From Diadophis punctatus similis (taxonomy: Eukaryota; Chordata; Lepidosauria; Squamata; Dipsadidae), in NCBI GenBank assembly GCA_023053685.1, contig JALIGW010000003.1, positions 140,737,008 to 140,801,007 of the forward strand: DNA of 64,000 bases. Reading direction: 5' to 3'. The position numbers and the translations under genes are program-made. Shown one piece after another: positions 47,339-59,342 of this stretch. The stretch's first letter is position 1; each line of letters begins with the position of its first letter. A model generated the notes under the pieces. It searched no databases. It saw only the letters and a program-made list of their open reading frames with translations, and was not told the DNA's origin.

Positions 47339-49020
47339 TATCATAAACTAAAATGCAGGAGAGCTAGAATAAATATGTGGGTGTTAATGTTAGCCACATC
47401 TGTACCCTGATTTTAATGAGATTTTCCCCCCTATGAAATCTATCAATGAGAAATACTAAATTTCTGTTTCCAAGCTAGTGTTCCCCAGTCTTGGGCTTCA
47501 GAACATTCTTGAACTACACTTCTCATCAGCCAACCAGCATGGCCAATTGTCAGTGATGATGGCCTTTGTAGTCTAAGAAGACACATGGAAAAGACTGAGC
47601 ACTACTAATCTAAACAGTACAAGTTGTACTAAAACCCTTGGGAATACCCAGACACTGTGCTTTGACAAAAATATGGCAAATTTTGAGGGATCATGTTTGG
47701 GTCTTATCTACTTTCCATGCTTATCAGCATTTGCTGGTTTCAGCTTCCAGTATGTTTTAGAAATTTGTTTTGTATCTGAATGCACAAATATGCCATTTGG
47801 AAACAAACTCTTTATATCTTTCAGGAAATAAATATTAAGGAGATTCTTTCTTTTTCTTCCACCAGAAAGTATTTGCAATTGTCATCAGGTCATTAGAGTT
47901 GTTAATGCACACCTCCCTCCAAATCTCCCACCCAATGGCCTCACTGGATGAGAAAGTTGGCTTTATCGTTCATTTCTATTGAATTAATCTCATGTCCGCA
48001 ACTTCATTCTAATTGAATGCAGATGTGCCTTAAGCAAAGACAAGGCTCTTTGTGAAAAATTCTTATCCTGCTTCAGCAAGAATCATGGCCCCCCAAATTA
48101 GCAACTTTCCTTTTAAGCCAAACTGGCAAATCACCATCTAAACCTCCTCCTCCCCCACATATTTCCAACAATGCTATTGAAATGATGGCTTGAGTAATTT
48201 TCACCCCTGTTGCACAGCCACATCGGTACCAGAGGTTTAAAAAAGAATGTAACTCTGTGTATTCCCAGCAAATCTTGTGAATTTCAAAGGTCTGGACAGT
48301 GAGGGTCATATACCACAGTCTTGTAAACTTTACATGCTACCCTGAGATCAGAGGGTGGCTTCTGTTGTGTCTGCCTGCCTTAAGGCTGACATGGTGACCT
48401 AAACATACTCACATGAAAGAAAGCCAGCAGCTGTACTCCAATATTTGCAGAAACCTCTGGCTCTGAAGCCCTAATAGGTGTATATTTTTCCTTGAGTCTA
48501 GAAAGCATAGGTCAAGTAATAGGAGACTTCTTTGAAACAAATCTGTTTTTATAGGCCAGTCAGATGGTTTGTAAGAGCAAACTCACACACATTCTATTAA
48601 GTTGTATTTTTTAGGCTCTGTGTTTCAGAAATGATCTTGCGGTAGTTTTCAAACATTTTACACACATGGGCCGACATTTGGTAAGGTCATTATAATTCCC
48701 CCTCCCCCATTTTAACTTTGAACAATAGAAACCTTTCTGGCCCCAAAATGGCCTTGTATGCAAAATGGCCTTTTAAAAATGGGAAGACAAGTATGAAACT
48801 GATTGGAGGTATTCTAGGCATGCTCCCATTTCTCTAAGATGTAAGGGGAAAAAAGACAATACAATAATTCTGGACAACTTTAGCCTACTGCACTTTTCAA
48901 TTTATCTAACAAAGACTTTAGGGAGGTTACACTACAACCTAGAAACAACAACACCTTTATCATCCAGGGAGCAGCTATTTGAAGTCAGTAGAAGAACCTG
49001 CAGGTGATATTTCTCCATTG
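47339..49020. other. Unassigned DNA with one old repeat
   Basis: At 47485-47610, GTTCCCCAGTCTTGGGCTTC and GATGATGGCCTTTGTAGTCT resemble a decayed interspersed repeat common in reptiles. The rest is not recognised. Confidence 0.35.
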
Positions 49021-49028
49021 CTTTGTAT

Positions 49029-49202
49029 CAGTAATGGGTTCTAAAACCCTTTACTACTGGTTTGTACTTGCGCGCGATGCTTCTGCACATGCGCAGGAGC
49101 GTCCCGGGCGGATGGGCGGAGCGTCCAGGGCAGGTGGGCGGAGCCTCCCACTGACACTACTGGTTCGTAGAACCGGGCCAAACCGGGAGCAACTCACCGC
49201 TG
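49029..49202. mobile_element. hAT-type MITE (ACCGGT family), 174 bp
   Basis: Ends CAGTAATGGGTTCTAAAACC and GAGCAACTCACCGCTG, flanks CTTTGTAT and CTCTGTAT (one mismatch). The interior holds a duplicated GGGCGGATGGGCGGAGC / GGGCAGGTGGGCGGAGC unit. Confidence 0.85.
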
Positions 49203-49263
49203 CTCTGTATGCCTTTATCTTATCTTCCATTGACAAAAACAAGGATAGAGTTAAGTCATACAG

Positions 49264-49290
49264 GGATCTCTCTGTCTCTCTGTCTCTCTG

Positions 49291-49378
<88 letters not shown>
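49264..49378 (+). repeat. Compound (TCTCTG)(TC)(TG)(TCTG) microsatellite
   Basis: Four different pyrimidine or TG blocks follow each other without spacers. Confidence 0.93.
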
Positions 49379-49833
49379 AGATGTGTGTGAAATTTGCATT
49401 TGTTTGCCTCACTCATTGTTGGTGTGCAGTACCAGGCATGGGTGGCTGGAGATAACGAAGCCTTTAGACTGAAGGTTTTTCTCCTCCATTGGCTACAAAA
49501 AGTCATTGGATCAGGGCGTATATAGCTACTATTTCCTTAACAATGTATGGAATATATGGGATACTGTCCCTTTTTAGACCAAGATTGCAAAAAGGATGGT
49601 GTGATCTTAGTCCCAGGTCTACAGACAGCAGCTGAGTTCCAATAAACTGTGGATGTTTGTGCTGCATACTGAATGAGCTAATAATGCGAGGTTTTCATTT
49701 GAGTTGTGTGGTTTGTTAGAAGAGTAGAAAATGGTTTGGCAGAACTTCCCAAAAAGAACGAGTGATTTAGTCAATGCATCTTATAGACTTATGCCAGGAT
49801 TCAGTACAAGCTTCAGGTCATAACTGAAGTATT
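49379..49833. other. Unassigned DNA
   Basis: Nothing recognised. Confidence 0.35.
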
Positions 49834-49847
49834 GAAAGTGTACATCA

Positions 49848-50345
49848 TAATTTAATACGACAAGTACAATAATAACTACTAAAGTAGTTAAGAAATAGGT
49901 AACAAACCTTACCATAACAATCTCATCTTTACTATTTCAAAAAAGATTTAATGAAATTATATTAGTAAAAGAAAAACTAGGGTCAATTATTAATTTATTA
50001 TATTTTATGGAACAAAGTCTATGATTAGTAGAGAGAGAGAAAGAATAAGTAAATGATGAAGTGTACTTGTTAGTTATGGTATTAATTAAGATAAAAATTC
50101 TATTCTTTAAATTAATCATGTATAGAAGTAGTAAGAATATGCTATATAATTTAAAGACCAAGTAAATAAATAGAAAGGTAAACATATTTACTTAGGGATA
50201 ATATTAAAAAAAATGTTATCCGATGAAAGCTTATTGTATAGAAGGGGACAGAATACCCCTAACTGTATGTTTTATGTGTGTATTGTTTCATGTTGTTTTT
50301 GTGTGTGTGTTTAATTAAAAGTTTAAAAGAAAAAAAGAAAAAAAA
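49848..50345 (+). mobile_element. L1-like LINE 3' UTR with 14-bp target duplication
   Basis: The identical GAAAGTGTACATCA stands at 49834-49847 and 50346-50359. The insert is AT-rich, has no coding match, and ends TTAATTAAAAGTTTAAAAG plus an A-rich tract with scattered G. A poly(A)-type tail and a 14-bp duplication indicate insertion by L1 machinery. It is either a heavily 5'-truncated L1 or an L1-mobilised transcript. The 3' UTR type resembles squamate L1, but this is from memory. Confidence 0.8.
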
Positions 50346-50510
50346 GAAAGTGTACATCAAATTATACCTGATAAAGACATTGATACAAGGGTCTTATTTT
50401 TCTATACATTACCATCTGATAGCAACCATATATTTATTAAATTTATTTGCTGCCCATCTCACCACAAGAATTTACCTGCTGCCATCTTGCAACTTAAGAG
50501 GAAGAATCCA

Positions 50511-50655
50511 GCTACTGTGGCCTAGAGGTAGAGCTCTTGCCTCACAATCAGGAGGTTGTGAGTTCGATCCTAGCTAGAGGCAGATGTAAGGGTCTCCTGC
50601 TTGGGCAGGGGGTTGGACTAGATGACCTGCAAGGTACCTTCCAAATCTGAATCTG
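50511..50655 (+). mobile_element. tRNA-derived SINE with CR1 tail
   Basis: The tRNA-like head has box A (TGGCCTAGAGG) and a perfect box B (GAGTTCGATCC). After AGCTAGAGGCAGATGTAAGG comes a clear CR1 3' end: CTCCTGCTTGGGCAGGGGGT, TGGACTAGATGACCTGCAAG. This is a CR1-mobilised SINE. The 3' repeat is short (ATCTGTTAAC twice). Confidence 0.88.
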
Positions 50656-50659
50656 TTAA

Positions 50660-51150
50660 CATCTGTTAACCTCTTTCAAAAGTTAAATTAAACACTGAAT
50701 TTATTAGAGGAAATTACTACTTGCCTAGGAAGTTATAACATGCCTTTTCTCTTTGTGCAGAATTATCAGCAAACTCCTTCGTTTTGTGTTTTAGGCTTTC
50801 AATAAAAGCTGGAAAGCTGAAAAATAGATAGTGTGCTTGAAAGAGAAGGAGCCAGCAGCATTTTACAATTTGCTTTTCTGGGAGTAACCCCTGCACTAGA
50901 AGGCCAGAGTCATAAATAGCTCTTCTAAATCCTGGAAGAAATTATATAAAGAGCTGGATTTCATTTGTGGCAGCCAATCAAACATGACCAGAAGAGGCAA
51001 TAAATACAAAGTATTGCAAAATACAGAACTAATAAAACTATCTGCCTCAACATAGACTAGGATTTTAACCTTTCTTGGGAAAATTCATTTTTGACTTTTT
51101 GAAAGATAGCATCTTATCTAACAAAGATAAAAGGGACAGGAAAGTTTATA
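50660..51150. other. Unassigned DNA
   Basis: Nothing recognised. Confidence 0.35.
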
Positions 51151-51151
51151 G

Positions 51152-51245
51152 CAATGTTTCTCAACCTCAAGAACTTTTAAGATGTGTGGATTCCAAATCC
51201 CAAAATTCCCCATCCAGGCTTAGACCAGGAAGGGTTGGTTTAGAG
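51152..51245. mobile_element. MITE remnant next to a younger MITE
   Basis: TTTCTCAACCTCAAGAACTT, GATGTGTGGATTCCAAATCC and CAAAATTCCCCATCC are a decayed version of the 39819-40065 arm. The following MITE has landed just beyond it. Confidence 0.5.
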
Positions 51246-51381
51246 CAGGGCTGTCAAACTCCCGGCCCGCGGGCCAGATGCATCACATGCTGGGCATGCC
51301 CATGCCCGGTTTAGCAATGGGGGGGGGGAGTCCCAATACATCACGTGATGCCGCTGTGATGACATGAGTTTGAGATCCCTG
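51246..51381. mobile_element. hAT-type MITE, 136 bp
   Basis: Ends CAGGGCTGTCAAACTCC and GAGTTTGAGATCCCTG, perfect 8-bp duplication GTTTAGAG (51238-51245 and 51382-51389). It contains CGGCCCGCGGGCC and a run of eleven G. The family includes 11761 and 42922. Confidence 0.9.
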
Positions 51382-51389
51382 GTTTAGAG

Positions 51390-51820
51390 CCACCTCATTA
51401 AGAAACAATGACCGTGTTTAACTCAGTGTTTTACTTCCACACACACAAACAATATTTCCCTGCGAAATGAAACTTCTGTTTTTATTCTTCATTTGCAAAA
51501 TTCTTTTGAATATATTTAGGCAGCAGGAGGTAAAACAAAAAACTAAGATGATAATTGTGACCGTATGACAAAGCCCCACTCTATGACACACATACAAAAG
51601 TGGTAAGTTTTCAATCACTCTGTTGCCATTGCCCTTTTGACTTTTTTGACTTTCCACTGCTGCCTTTATTGTGAGGGCGAAAGTGCTGTTGTTATCTTTC
51701 TCTTCAGGACTGTATTCTTTGCCTTCCTTCTTGATCTGAGAAATTTCTGCACATTACCATTGTAATCTCCTAAAAAAAAGGTTGCAAATTAACCCAAATT
51801 AACTTGGTCCCATCGACCAA
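51390..51820. other. Unassigned DNA
   Basis: Nothing recognised. Confidence 0.35.
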
Positions 51821-51821
51821 G

Positions 51822-52108
51822 CAATGCCGGCTGGCGGGGCCGAGGGGGAGAGCCTTCTCTGTGGGAGCCCCCTCCCTTTGGAACCAGCTCCCTCCAGAGA
51901 TCAGGACTATCCCCACCCTGCTGGCCTTCTGTAAAGCAATAAAAACTTGGCTCTTCCGACAGGCGGGGTATGAATGAAAGTTATTTTTAAATTATGGATA
52001 GCATTTTAATATGGCTTTTTAAAAAAATTGTTTTTACCTGTTTATGTTTCTATACATGCTGTGAGCCGCCCAGAGTCCCTCGGGAGTTGGGCGGCATAGA
52101 AATTTTAA

Positions 52109-52182
<74 letters not shown>
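51822..52182 (+). mobile_element. L2-like LINE 3' end with (AATA)n tail
   Basis: The coding end reads GGAEGESLLCGSPLPLEPAP-like and PTLLAFCKAIKTWLFRQAG in the proper frames. The 3' UTR has GAGCCGCCCAGAGTCCCTCG and GTTGGGCGGCATAGAAATTT. About 18 AATA units follow (52109-52182). It is the best preserved of the L2-like tails in the window. Confidence 0.85.
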
Positions 52183-52183
<1 letters not shown>

Positions 52184-52189
52184 CCACAT

Positions 52190-53010
52190 TTAATTAACTG
52201 ATTGCAGTACATTCCTTCAAATGTAACACCATCTGCTTTTTTTAACTTCAAAACCATGCATATTTTTTGAATGGGATCTTTGGCAGGTGAAGCAAAGCTC
52301 TGATCCCCGCCTCCAATGCTCACTGCCGCTTTAAGATAGGCCTCAAAGCCTGAGCAGCCCTTTCCTTTGAGATGTTATCATTGGATAAAAGACACTGCAG
52401 CTAAGCAAAGGAAGGACTCTATATTTCCCTCACATGAATTTCACTAGGGGAAAAAAGGGGACAGAAATATATTTTCCATGAAACCAAATGTTTAAAAATG
52501 ATTTGGGGGGGGGGGGGAGATGATTCTGAAGGACAACTGTAGTTTGCAAACTGAATTATATGTACTTATTCACACACAACCAAAGTGCTGAAACAGCTTC
52601 CAAACAAAGTTTTAAATCCACATTACAGAGTTTTTCCAGTTTAGCTGACCGGACTAAAAGATATTTATGCCCTTATTTATTTTTACAGCATTGCTAAGCC
52701 ACCCCATTCCCAATGGACTCTGAACATCAAACAGCAACAGAATAGCAACAGCTAATTAAAACTATTAGAATAAGAATATGATGAAAGCCATTATAGCATT
52801 CCCATTTAGCTAGATTCAGAAGCCCAAGGGAATAAGACTGCTTTTACTTGCTTATGAAAAGCCAAGAGCACAAGGGTTGCACATACTGTGCCTCTAGTGG
52901 GGGGGAGCAAGTTTTGTGAAGTGGGACTCACTACCACCATTTTGTCAAGAAGGCCACAATGAAGCGGAATGCACAGATTTTATTCTAGCAAAGTGTTGCC
53001 TGGTGTTAAG
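52190..53010. other. Unassigned DNA
   Basis: A 13-G run lies at 52505-52517. Nothing else is recognised. Confidence 0.4.
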
Positions 53011-53013
53011 GCG

Positions 53014-53352
53014 TTTATTTATTTATTTATTTATTTTATTTTATTTCTCAAAACATGTACAAGATAACAGGTATGGTATAAACATAAACAAAAGCAAAGT
53101 AGTTATAGGTAAATTTGGACAATAGGACAGTAGGACAGGGACAGTAGGCACAGTGGTGCGCTTATGCACGCCCCTTACAGACCTCTTAGGAATGGGGTGA
53201 GGTCGACTGTAGACAGTCTAAGGTTAAAGTTTTTGGGGTTTGGGGAAGAAACCACAGAGTCAGGTAGTGAATTCCAGGCATTGACCACTCTGTTGCTGAA
53301 ATCGTATTTTCTGCAGTCGAGTTTCGAGCGGTTTACATTGAGTTTGAATAAC
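53014..53352 (-). mobile_element. CR1-superfamily LINE 3' end
   Basis: A TTTATTTA run (53014-53045) precedes the 3' UTR (GTAGGACAGGGACAGTAGGC, GCTTATGCACGCCCC). The minus-strand ORF2 end then reads VNRSKLDCRKYDFSNRVVNA, WNSLPDSVVSSPNP and DLTPFLRGL. The copy stops at an AATAATAAT stretch at 53352. This short copy has the least-disrupted reading frame of its family here. Confidence 0.87.
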
Positions 53353-53359
53353 TTATTAT

Positions 53360-55330
53360 TATTATTGAATAATAATAAGTTAGGTAATAGTCCAGGCAAT
53401 TTCCACCATCAATTGATTAAAAAAAGATCAAAATATCAGTAAATGTTTTAAGTACCAGTACACATACCAGAGATGGCTACCCAACAATTTGCTGTAACCC
53501 TTTATATCATTAGTTTGAAGAACGCTTTCTTTTTATATATCGGCCATCAGATACACGTTATTCTTTCTTAATGTTTCCATAAAATGCCTTTTTATGCCTG
53601 CATGAAAGATGGGCTGTGCAATGCCCGTGTTAAAACTAACTGCAACCTTTTTTTATGGCAAAACTAACTGCAATCTTTTTTAACCTCTCCTAACCTGAAA
53701 TTTCTGTAAAACATTATTTATAAAAACACTGACTTCATGCTGATGTTGTTATAAAGAGTTTCAACATCCCATCAGTTTTTTCAGCTTTTCTTTTTTTTAG
53801 GCTGAATGTTTAAAAACAGCCAGACAGTCTATGCTTTGAGGCCATACAAAGCTTTTGATCCTAATTAGACTTTAAAAGACAGATGTTTGTTTCTGAGTTT
53901 CTCGAAGTGCATTGAGGATGGCGTCTTTTCTAGACAAATTAATTGTCCAGGACTGCCGTCTTCACTCTCCTATGGAGGGATTGTTATATTGCTTTTTTTT
54001 AAATAGCATGCTTGTCTAAAAAGTATTTATTAACTTTTGCCCCAAAAGCTACTCCCAAAAGTTCAGAGTGTAGAGGAAAAAAAACTCAGAAAATTAAAAA
54101 TCCAACAACGTTCAGTAATGTGTATTTTAATGGCACTGCCCAACATGGATGGATACTCCAGCATCCCCCAAACCACTTGGCCCAGAACCGTATTTTTTTT
54201 CCCAAATGGAAACTTATAAGGGAGGAAGATCAATTCATTCCATAAGTGAAGTACCATCAATGAGAGGATTCTGCTATGGGATTCCTGTATTTAGAATTTT
54301 CTTGGTGTATGTACTTTTAAATGTGTACATGATGATGTCAGAAACGGCCACAAATTTGTTGGCGCCCTCATGCAAGAACGTCTAGGTTGCTTTTGGACCA
54401 TGGAGAACAGACAGCGCTATCTGCCTTTTTTTTTCCCCCTGAAAGATTCTGTTCAACCTTTTCTCGCCTAAATCTATGGTATGTAAAGTGGTATAAACCA
54501 GAAGCCTTGGTTTTTTTTTTTTAGAAATACAGTTATATTTTGTTTCCATGTTTCTCTGCTTTTTGTAATGTTGCTTGCTGATTACAACATATGTTCAAGT
54601 GAGCATATATTATGAAAATTGTTATATGCACAAAATGAGCAAAGTAGAAGAAAATGTGTAGAAAAATGTATACAAATGTATTTGTGTCCTTACAGATACA
54701 TACAGGCTTCCAAAAAAAAAAGCTGATGTGTAAATTGGTGGAACAAATTATGCTTGAAAAACTGTCAGTGCTAGACAAATCTATTAAATAGATTTTTTCA
54801 AGATATCCAGTTTCAATATGATACACCCTAAACAGCCTTAAAGTACTATAGAGAGTTAGCACTGAAGCTATTTATTGTTAAAAGTCTAACCTTTAAGCAT
54901 TGTTATATTTCCTAATACATTTAGGGAATTGGCATGTGTAAAAATACATATGAAATACCAGTATTTTAAAGATATTGGGTTAATATAGTCTATGCCTAAT
55001 ATAGAAAATAAAATGTTTGGGTTCCTTTTAATGTTGCATTCCTGCATGTCTGTTTGCCAATATTTTCATAACTGACTTCACAGAATCGGTGGATACTACA
55101 AAGGAGTTCTGAGGCAATTTTTTCCTTGAAAGAGAAAATACATGGTGACCTAAGAAATTTCCCCACTGCAATGCAAAGTCCACAAAATCCAGAGTACTTG
55201 TTTTTAGACAGATTGATCAGTAAATTGCAATTACTTTATATTGTAAGTTATTCAATCACTTTTCTTTGGGGAAATTCAAAGTTGTTCTTCAGATTGCTTT
55301 ATCTATCTGGTAAATGTGCATGAGAGAGAA
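53360..55330. other. Unassigned AT-rich DNA
   Basis: No element recognised. Confidence 0.4.
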
Positions 55331-55339
55331 AGTACAGGG

Positions 55340-55876
55340 CCGTAATGGTGAACCTATGGCATGCGTGCCACAGGTGGCATGCAGAGCCCTCTCTGTGGGC
55401 ACGCCAGCCGTCGCCCCAGCCCAGCTCCACTGCACATGCGTGTGCGCTTCCCGCAGGCAAGCTGGTCTTCAGGTCTCTGCCGTGCATGCGTGGGGGGCGG
55501 GGGTATGCAGGGGACGCATGTGCGCATGCATGGGGGAGGCATTCGCATTGCAGTTTGGGGCCTCGCACGGTGCCCCCGTGCCCTCTTTTGGCTTCCAGGT
55601 TGTGCAGGAGACCTTCCAGGCCCAAAACAGGGTGTGGGGGCCCCGTGCAGCCCCTCCCGCACCTGTTTTGGGCCTGGAACGCCTCCTACACCAACCTGGA
55701 AGCCAAAAATGAGTGAGGGAGGGGCAGGGCACATGTGCGGGGGTCACACACGCATGCAAAGGGCGGGACACAGGGGGTTGCACGCACATTGCATTATGGG
55801 TGCAGGTGCTTGGGTGTGCTGTCACACACGCAGGCGTGCTTTCGGCATATGACAACAAAAAGGTTAGCCATCACTG
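55340..55876. mobile_element. GC-rich hAT-type MITE, 537 bp
   Basis: Ends GTAATGGTGAACCTATGGC and AAAAGGTTAGCCATCACTG are inverted. Flanks GTACAGGG and GTATAGGG are an 8-bp duplication with one mismatch. The interior has inverted GGCTTCCAGGTTG / CAACCTGGAAGCC copies around GGCCCAAAACAGGGTG. It is related to 10409-10822. The open frames across both strands are GC artefacts. Confidence 0.8.
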
Positions 55877-55884
55877 GTATAGGG

Positions 55885-56625
55885 TATAATTTCCCAGGCC
55901 TCCATTATTTCCATTAAATTCTACTAATATTGTTCAATTCAGGAAAGTGTTTTGAAGGTAACTAAATTTTCCTCTGCTTCTCTCCTCTTTTTACAATTGA
56001 TACTATTCTGCTAAATTATATCCATATACCTCTTCTCTTTAAATAGTTAGAGATTATCCTTAGAATGAGCACACAATTCTTTAATTCATACACACAAACA
56101 CACACACATGTATGTATGTATGTATGTATGTATGTATATTCTTCGCTTGACTTTGATGAAACATATTCCCTTTGCTATTTTTAATAATAGAATATTTTTC
56201 AATAATTTAACTATTTTAATAAATCATTTATTAATTATTTTAATAACTTTTATATAGCACTATTATAGATAATCAACCTATCCCATATGATAAATAGTTT
56301 GATGCAGCATTTTTAGTAGTATTGTATAATGGGCCTGATTCAAATTATAACATTTTTACAGAGTTTTTTCATAAACAGAAAATGTGTCTTGCTTTTTAGA
56401 GACAATACTTTGTTTGAAGGCTCTCCAACCAAATTTATTTTAAAAAAATTTAAAAAAATTAAAAGGGCCCTTACATGCAAGACTTACCTGATAAAGCGTC
56501 CCCCTATAGTGAAAAGTTTGGGATTCTTAAATGTTGTTTATTAGTTCCAAATTTGCACTTATGCCTATAAATTATCATACTCAGCTGTTATATAGATCTG
56601 CATCCACGTTTGTGATATGGTGTTT
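55885..56625. other. Unassigned AT-rich DNA
   Basis: A (GTAT)n run lies at 56108-56137. Nothing else is recognised. Confidence 0.4.
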
Positions 56626-56629
56626 CTAT

Positions 56630-56916
56630 GGCCACAAAGAAGAGGGAGTCAAACTATTCTTCAAAGCACCTGAGGGTAGAACAAGAAGCAATGGGTGGAA
56701 ACTAAACAAGGAGAGAAGCAACTTAGAACTAAGGAGAAATTTCCTGACAGTTAGAACAATTAATCAGTGGAACAGCTTGCCTCCAGAAGTTGTGAATGCT
56801 CCAACACTGGACGTTTTTAAGAAGATGTTGGATAACCATTTGTCTGAAGTAGTGTAGGGTTTCCTGCCTAAGCAGGGGGTTGGACTAGAAGACCTCCAAG
56901 GTCCCTTCCAACTCTG

Positions 56917-56917
<1 letters not shown>
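56630..56917 (+). mobile_element. CR1 LINE 3' end
   Basis: The frame encodes the ORF2 C-terminus: NGWKLNKERSNLELRRNFLT, VRTINQWNSLPPEVVNAP and LDVFKKMLDNHL. The canonical CR1 terminus follows (CCTGCCTAAGCAGGGGGTTG, CCTCCAAGGTCCCTTCCAAC). The frame is intact to its stop. It is 5'-truncated to about 290 bp. Confidence 0.92.
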
Positions 56918-56956
<39 letters not shown>

Positions 56957-56981
56957 CATTATCATTATCATTATCATTATC

Positions 56982-57076
<95 letters not shown>
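56918..57076 (+). repeat. (TTA)n(TTATCA)n(TTA)n microsatellite at CR1 end
   Basis: A few TTA units, about fourteen TTATCA hexamers, and about twenty TTA units. The order shows a hexamer variant amplified inside a trinucleotide tail. Confidence 0.95.
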
Positions 57077-57079
57077 GTG

Positions 57080-57688
57080 TTTCGCCCCCTTTTTCTCTGG
57101 AGACCCAAGAAATCAGAATAACTTTAACCATGCTTGCTACTATGAAAAAGAAATAAAGAAATTAATGAATAATTTATTGGCATATAAACTAGAATATATA
57201 CTGTATATTTAAGAAAGAGAAAAAAGAAGAAATAAAAGGAATGCAGAGATTAAAAAAATAAATAAACAAGTTTTTAAATAGTCGAAAGTAAAGTCCAGAA
57301 TTAAATGATCTAGTGTTCTTAAACAAATAAACCTGTTTTTTTCCCCCTACAAAATATCTTACTGTAGGCCTCTGTTCCTTTGGAATCTGTATGATACTGT
57401 CAGAAAGCCAAAGGAAAGAATATTCAGCTGCTGAGATTTTATTCAGATTTTCTCTGATGGTGCCTTAGAATTGTTCTCCTCCATCTCTCAATCTCTTTGG
57501 AGGTTCACTTATTAATCTCCCACTCTACTCAGAAATTGTTTTCACAGTCCTTTCAATCAGGAGAGTCCAGAGGGTATAGTTAAAAAAAAAAGAGGAAAGA
57601 TTGTGACTAAGCTAGTGTTCGATTCTACCATTTGGGCTGCCATTTTTCTTTTCTTCCTAGCCTTTTACAGTTCGTTTTTTTGCGGGGA
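57080..57688. other. Unassigned DNA
   Basis: Nothing recognised. Confidence 0.35.
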
Positions 57689-57689
57689 C

Positions 57690-57856
57690 CAAGGGAGTGT
57701 TGATCTGTTGGTTATGACCAGAATTGTTGCCTGAGCCTAACATTGTGGGCTTGAAAAAGTGTGACTGGTCCAAAGTCACCCAGCCAGTTTTCATGCCTAA
57801 GGCAGGACTGAGCTCACAGTCTTCTGGTTTTTCAGCAGCACCCACTCTTTTCACCC
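57690..57856 (-). mobile_element. Sauria-type SINE fragment
   Basis: On the minus strand, GACTGTGAGCTCAGTCCTGC, TTAGGCATGAAAACTGGCTG and GGTGACTTTGGACCAGTCAC match the body of the Sauria-type SINE. The tRNA head (upstream on that strand) is degraded. Confidence 0.7.
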
Positions 57857-57987
57857 AAGCTAAACAGCAAGCTGCAAAATAAAATTTCAAATCAGAAAAG
57901 GCCAACCCTCCTCTTTCCTTTGCATCCTCCTTATATTTAACTCATGATTTTCCCCCTGCCACACAAACGTAGATATATCCTTCTGCC

Positions 57988-58321
57988 CAGGGGAGGGTTC
58001 CAGTTACCTTTGCTACCGGTGCGCATCTCGATGTTTCGCACGTGCGTGCGCGTCCCATTGAACGATTTTACTTCCACGCATGCTCAGAAGGACGTTTCAG
58101 GCCGAAACACAGCTGAGGAGGTGCTCAGCTGTGCTTCGGATGAAGAAATAAAGGTCGGTATTAACCCGAGGGTGGGCGGGAGGGCTTTTTCCCAAAGCAG
58201 AGGACGAGGAGAAGCCATCCAAACCCAAAAAAATCACCGAAAATTCTGATAAAAATTATGTCACCAGTGGGCCGCTACCAGTGCGCACCTAGTGGTGCAT
58301 ACCAGTAGGAACCCACCCCTG
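57988..58321. mobile_element. hAT-type MITE (ACCGGT family), 334 bp
   Basis: Ends CAGGGGAGGGTTCCAGTTAC and GTAGGAACCCACCCCTG, perfect 8-bp duplication CTTCTGCC (57980-57987 and 58322-58329). Sub-terminal TTGCTACCGGTGCGCAT and the right-side GGGCCGCTACCAGTGCGCAC are inverted relatives. Confidence 0.9.
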
Positions 58322-58446
58322 CTTCTGCCACTGTTTAAATGATACATCAGTTATCAAAAGAAATGTTGTCGAATGGAGACAAGACATCCATTTTTATTAC
58401 AATAATTGTCCCTAACCATGACAGTTGTAGTTTCTCCCATCTTAAC

Positions 58447-58630
58447 CAGAGGTGGTATTCTGCCGGTTTGGACCGGTTCGGGTGAACCGGTAGTAGCGAC
58501 CTGCGGGTGGGCCTGCCCACCCGTCCCGGCGCTATGCCGTCCTATTTAGGCACATTTTGAAGCTGCGCAGAAGCATGCAAACCGCGTGCGCTCACATTTA
58601 CGAACCGGTAGAGAAGGGAAGTGACCTCTG
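58447..58630. mobile_element. hAT-type MITE, 184 bp
   Basis: Ends CAGAGGTGGTATTCTGCCGG and GGGAAGTGACCTCTG, perfect 8-bp duplication ATCTTAAC (58439-58446 and 58631-58638). It contains GACCGGTTCGGGTGAACCGG near the left end and ACGAACCGGTA near the right. Confidence 0.9.
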
Positions 58631-58639
58631 ATCTTAACA

Positions 58640-59340
58640 TATCTTTTTTTTAACTTCATTCCTTGCCTTAACAAAATTTGAAATAATATACATTTCATAT
58701 TTGTCATAACAATACTCGTTTATTGTGATATGTCTTCTCAATCTTTAAACCTGTTGTATTCATCCATTCTGTTTGATCTTCTGTTTTCATATTTTTGTTA
58801 ATATCTTAATCTTTTGTTTATTAACCTTGACACCTGCTAACACACAAAATTATTTTAATTTGCCCACTAATTTTTCAATTCCCTTTAAAGGATCTTTTAG
58901 AACCAACCACAAGTTATCTGCAAAAAGTCCTTATAATTTATTAAAAAGTTTCTTTTTTAACCTTTACTCCTTACGTCTATATTCAGTATTTCAAGAACCA
59001 AAATAAACAAGAGAGGATATAGTAGGAATCCTTGTGCTCTTTTTTTTTAATCTCACAAGGCTTTGGCAGGAATGTTTATTCTGCCGTTCAGAAAATCTTT
59101 CTTTAGCTATTAATCAATTACATCCAAAAGTGGTTAAGAAATGAGGTTTATACAAACCTTGCACAACAGCTGTGAGCTTAATTAAAATGCCCTGACTCCC
59201 AGCCACTCAACTCACAAGCAGACCACAGAAACCTCAGTTCCTGTGGTCCACTAACAAAGAGCAGTTATCCAGAGTGCAAATGGGCAATCTCACAAAGTCT
59301 CCTTTTCCTGAAGAAACTTCACAGGTCTGAATTAACTGTC
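58640..59340. other. Unassigned AT-rich DNA
   Basis: Nothing recognised. Confidence 0.4.
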
Positions 59341-59342
59341 TA

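Noticed and set aside
50511..50583. Possible tRNA gene (good box A and box B)
   Set aside because: The sequence continues into a CR1 3' tail and does not close an acceptor stem, so it is a SINE head.
55299..55858. Several Cys/Ala/Pro-rich frames on both strands
   Set aside because: They lie in the 537-bp hAT-type MITE. There is no conserved motif and the TSD explains the block.
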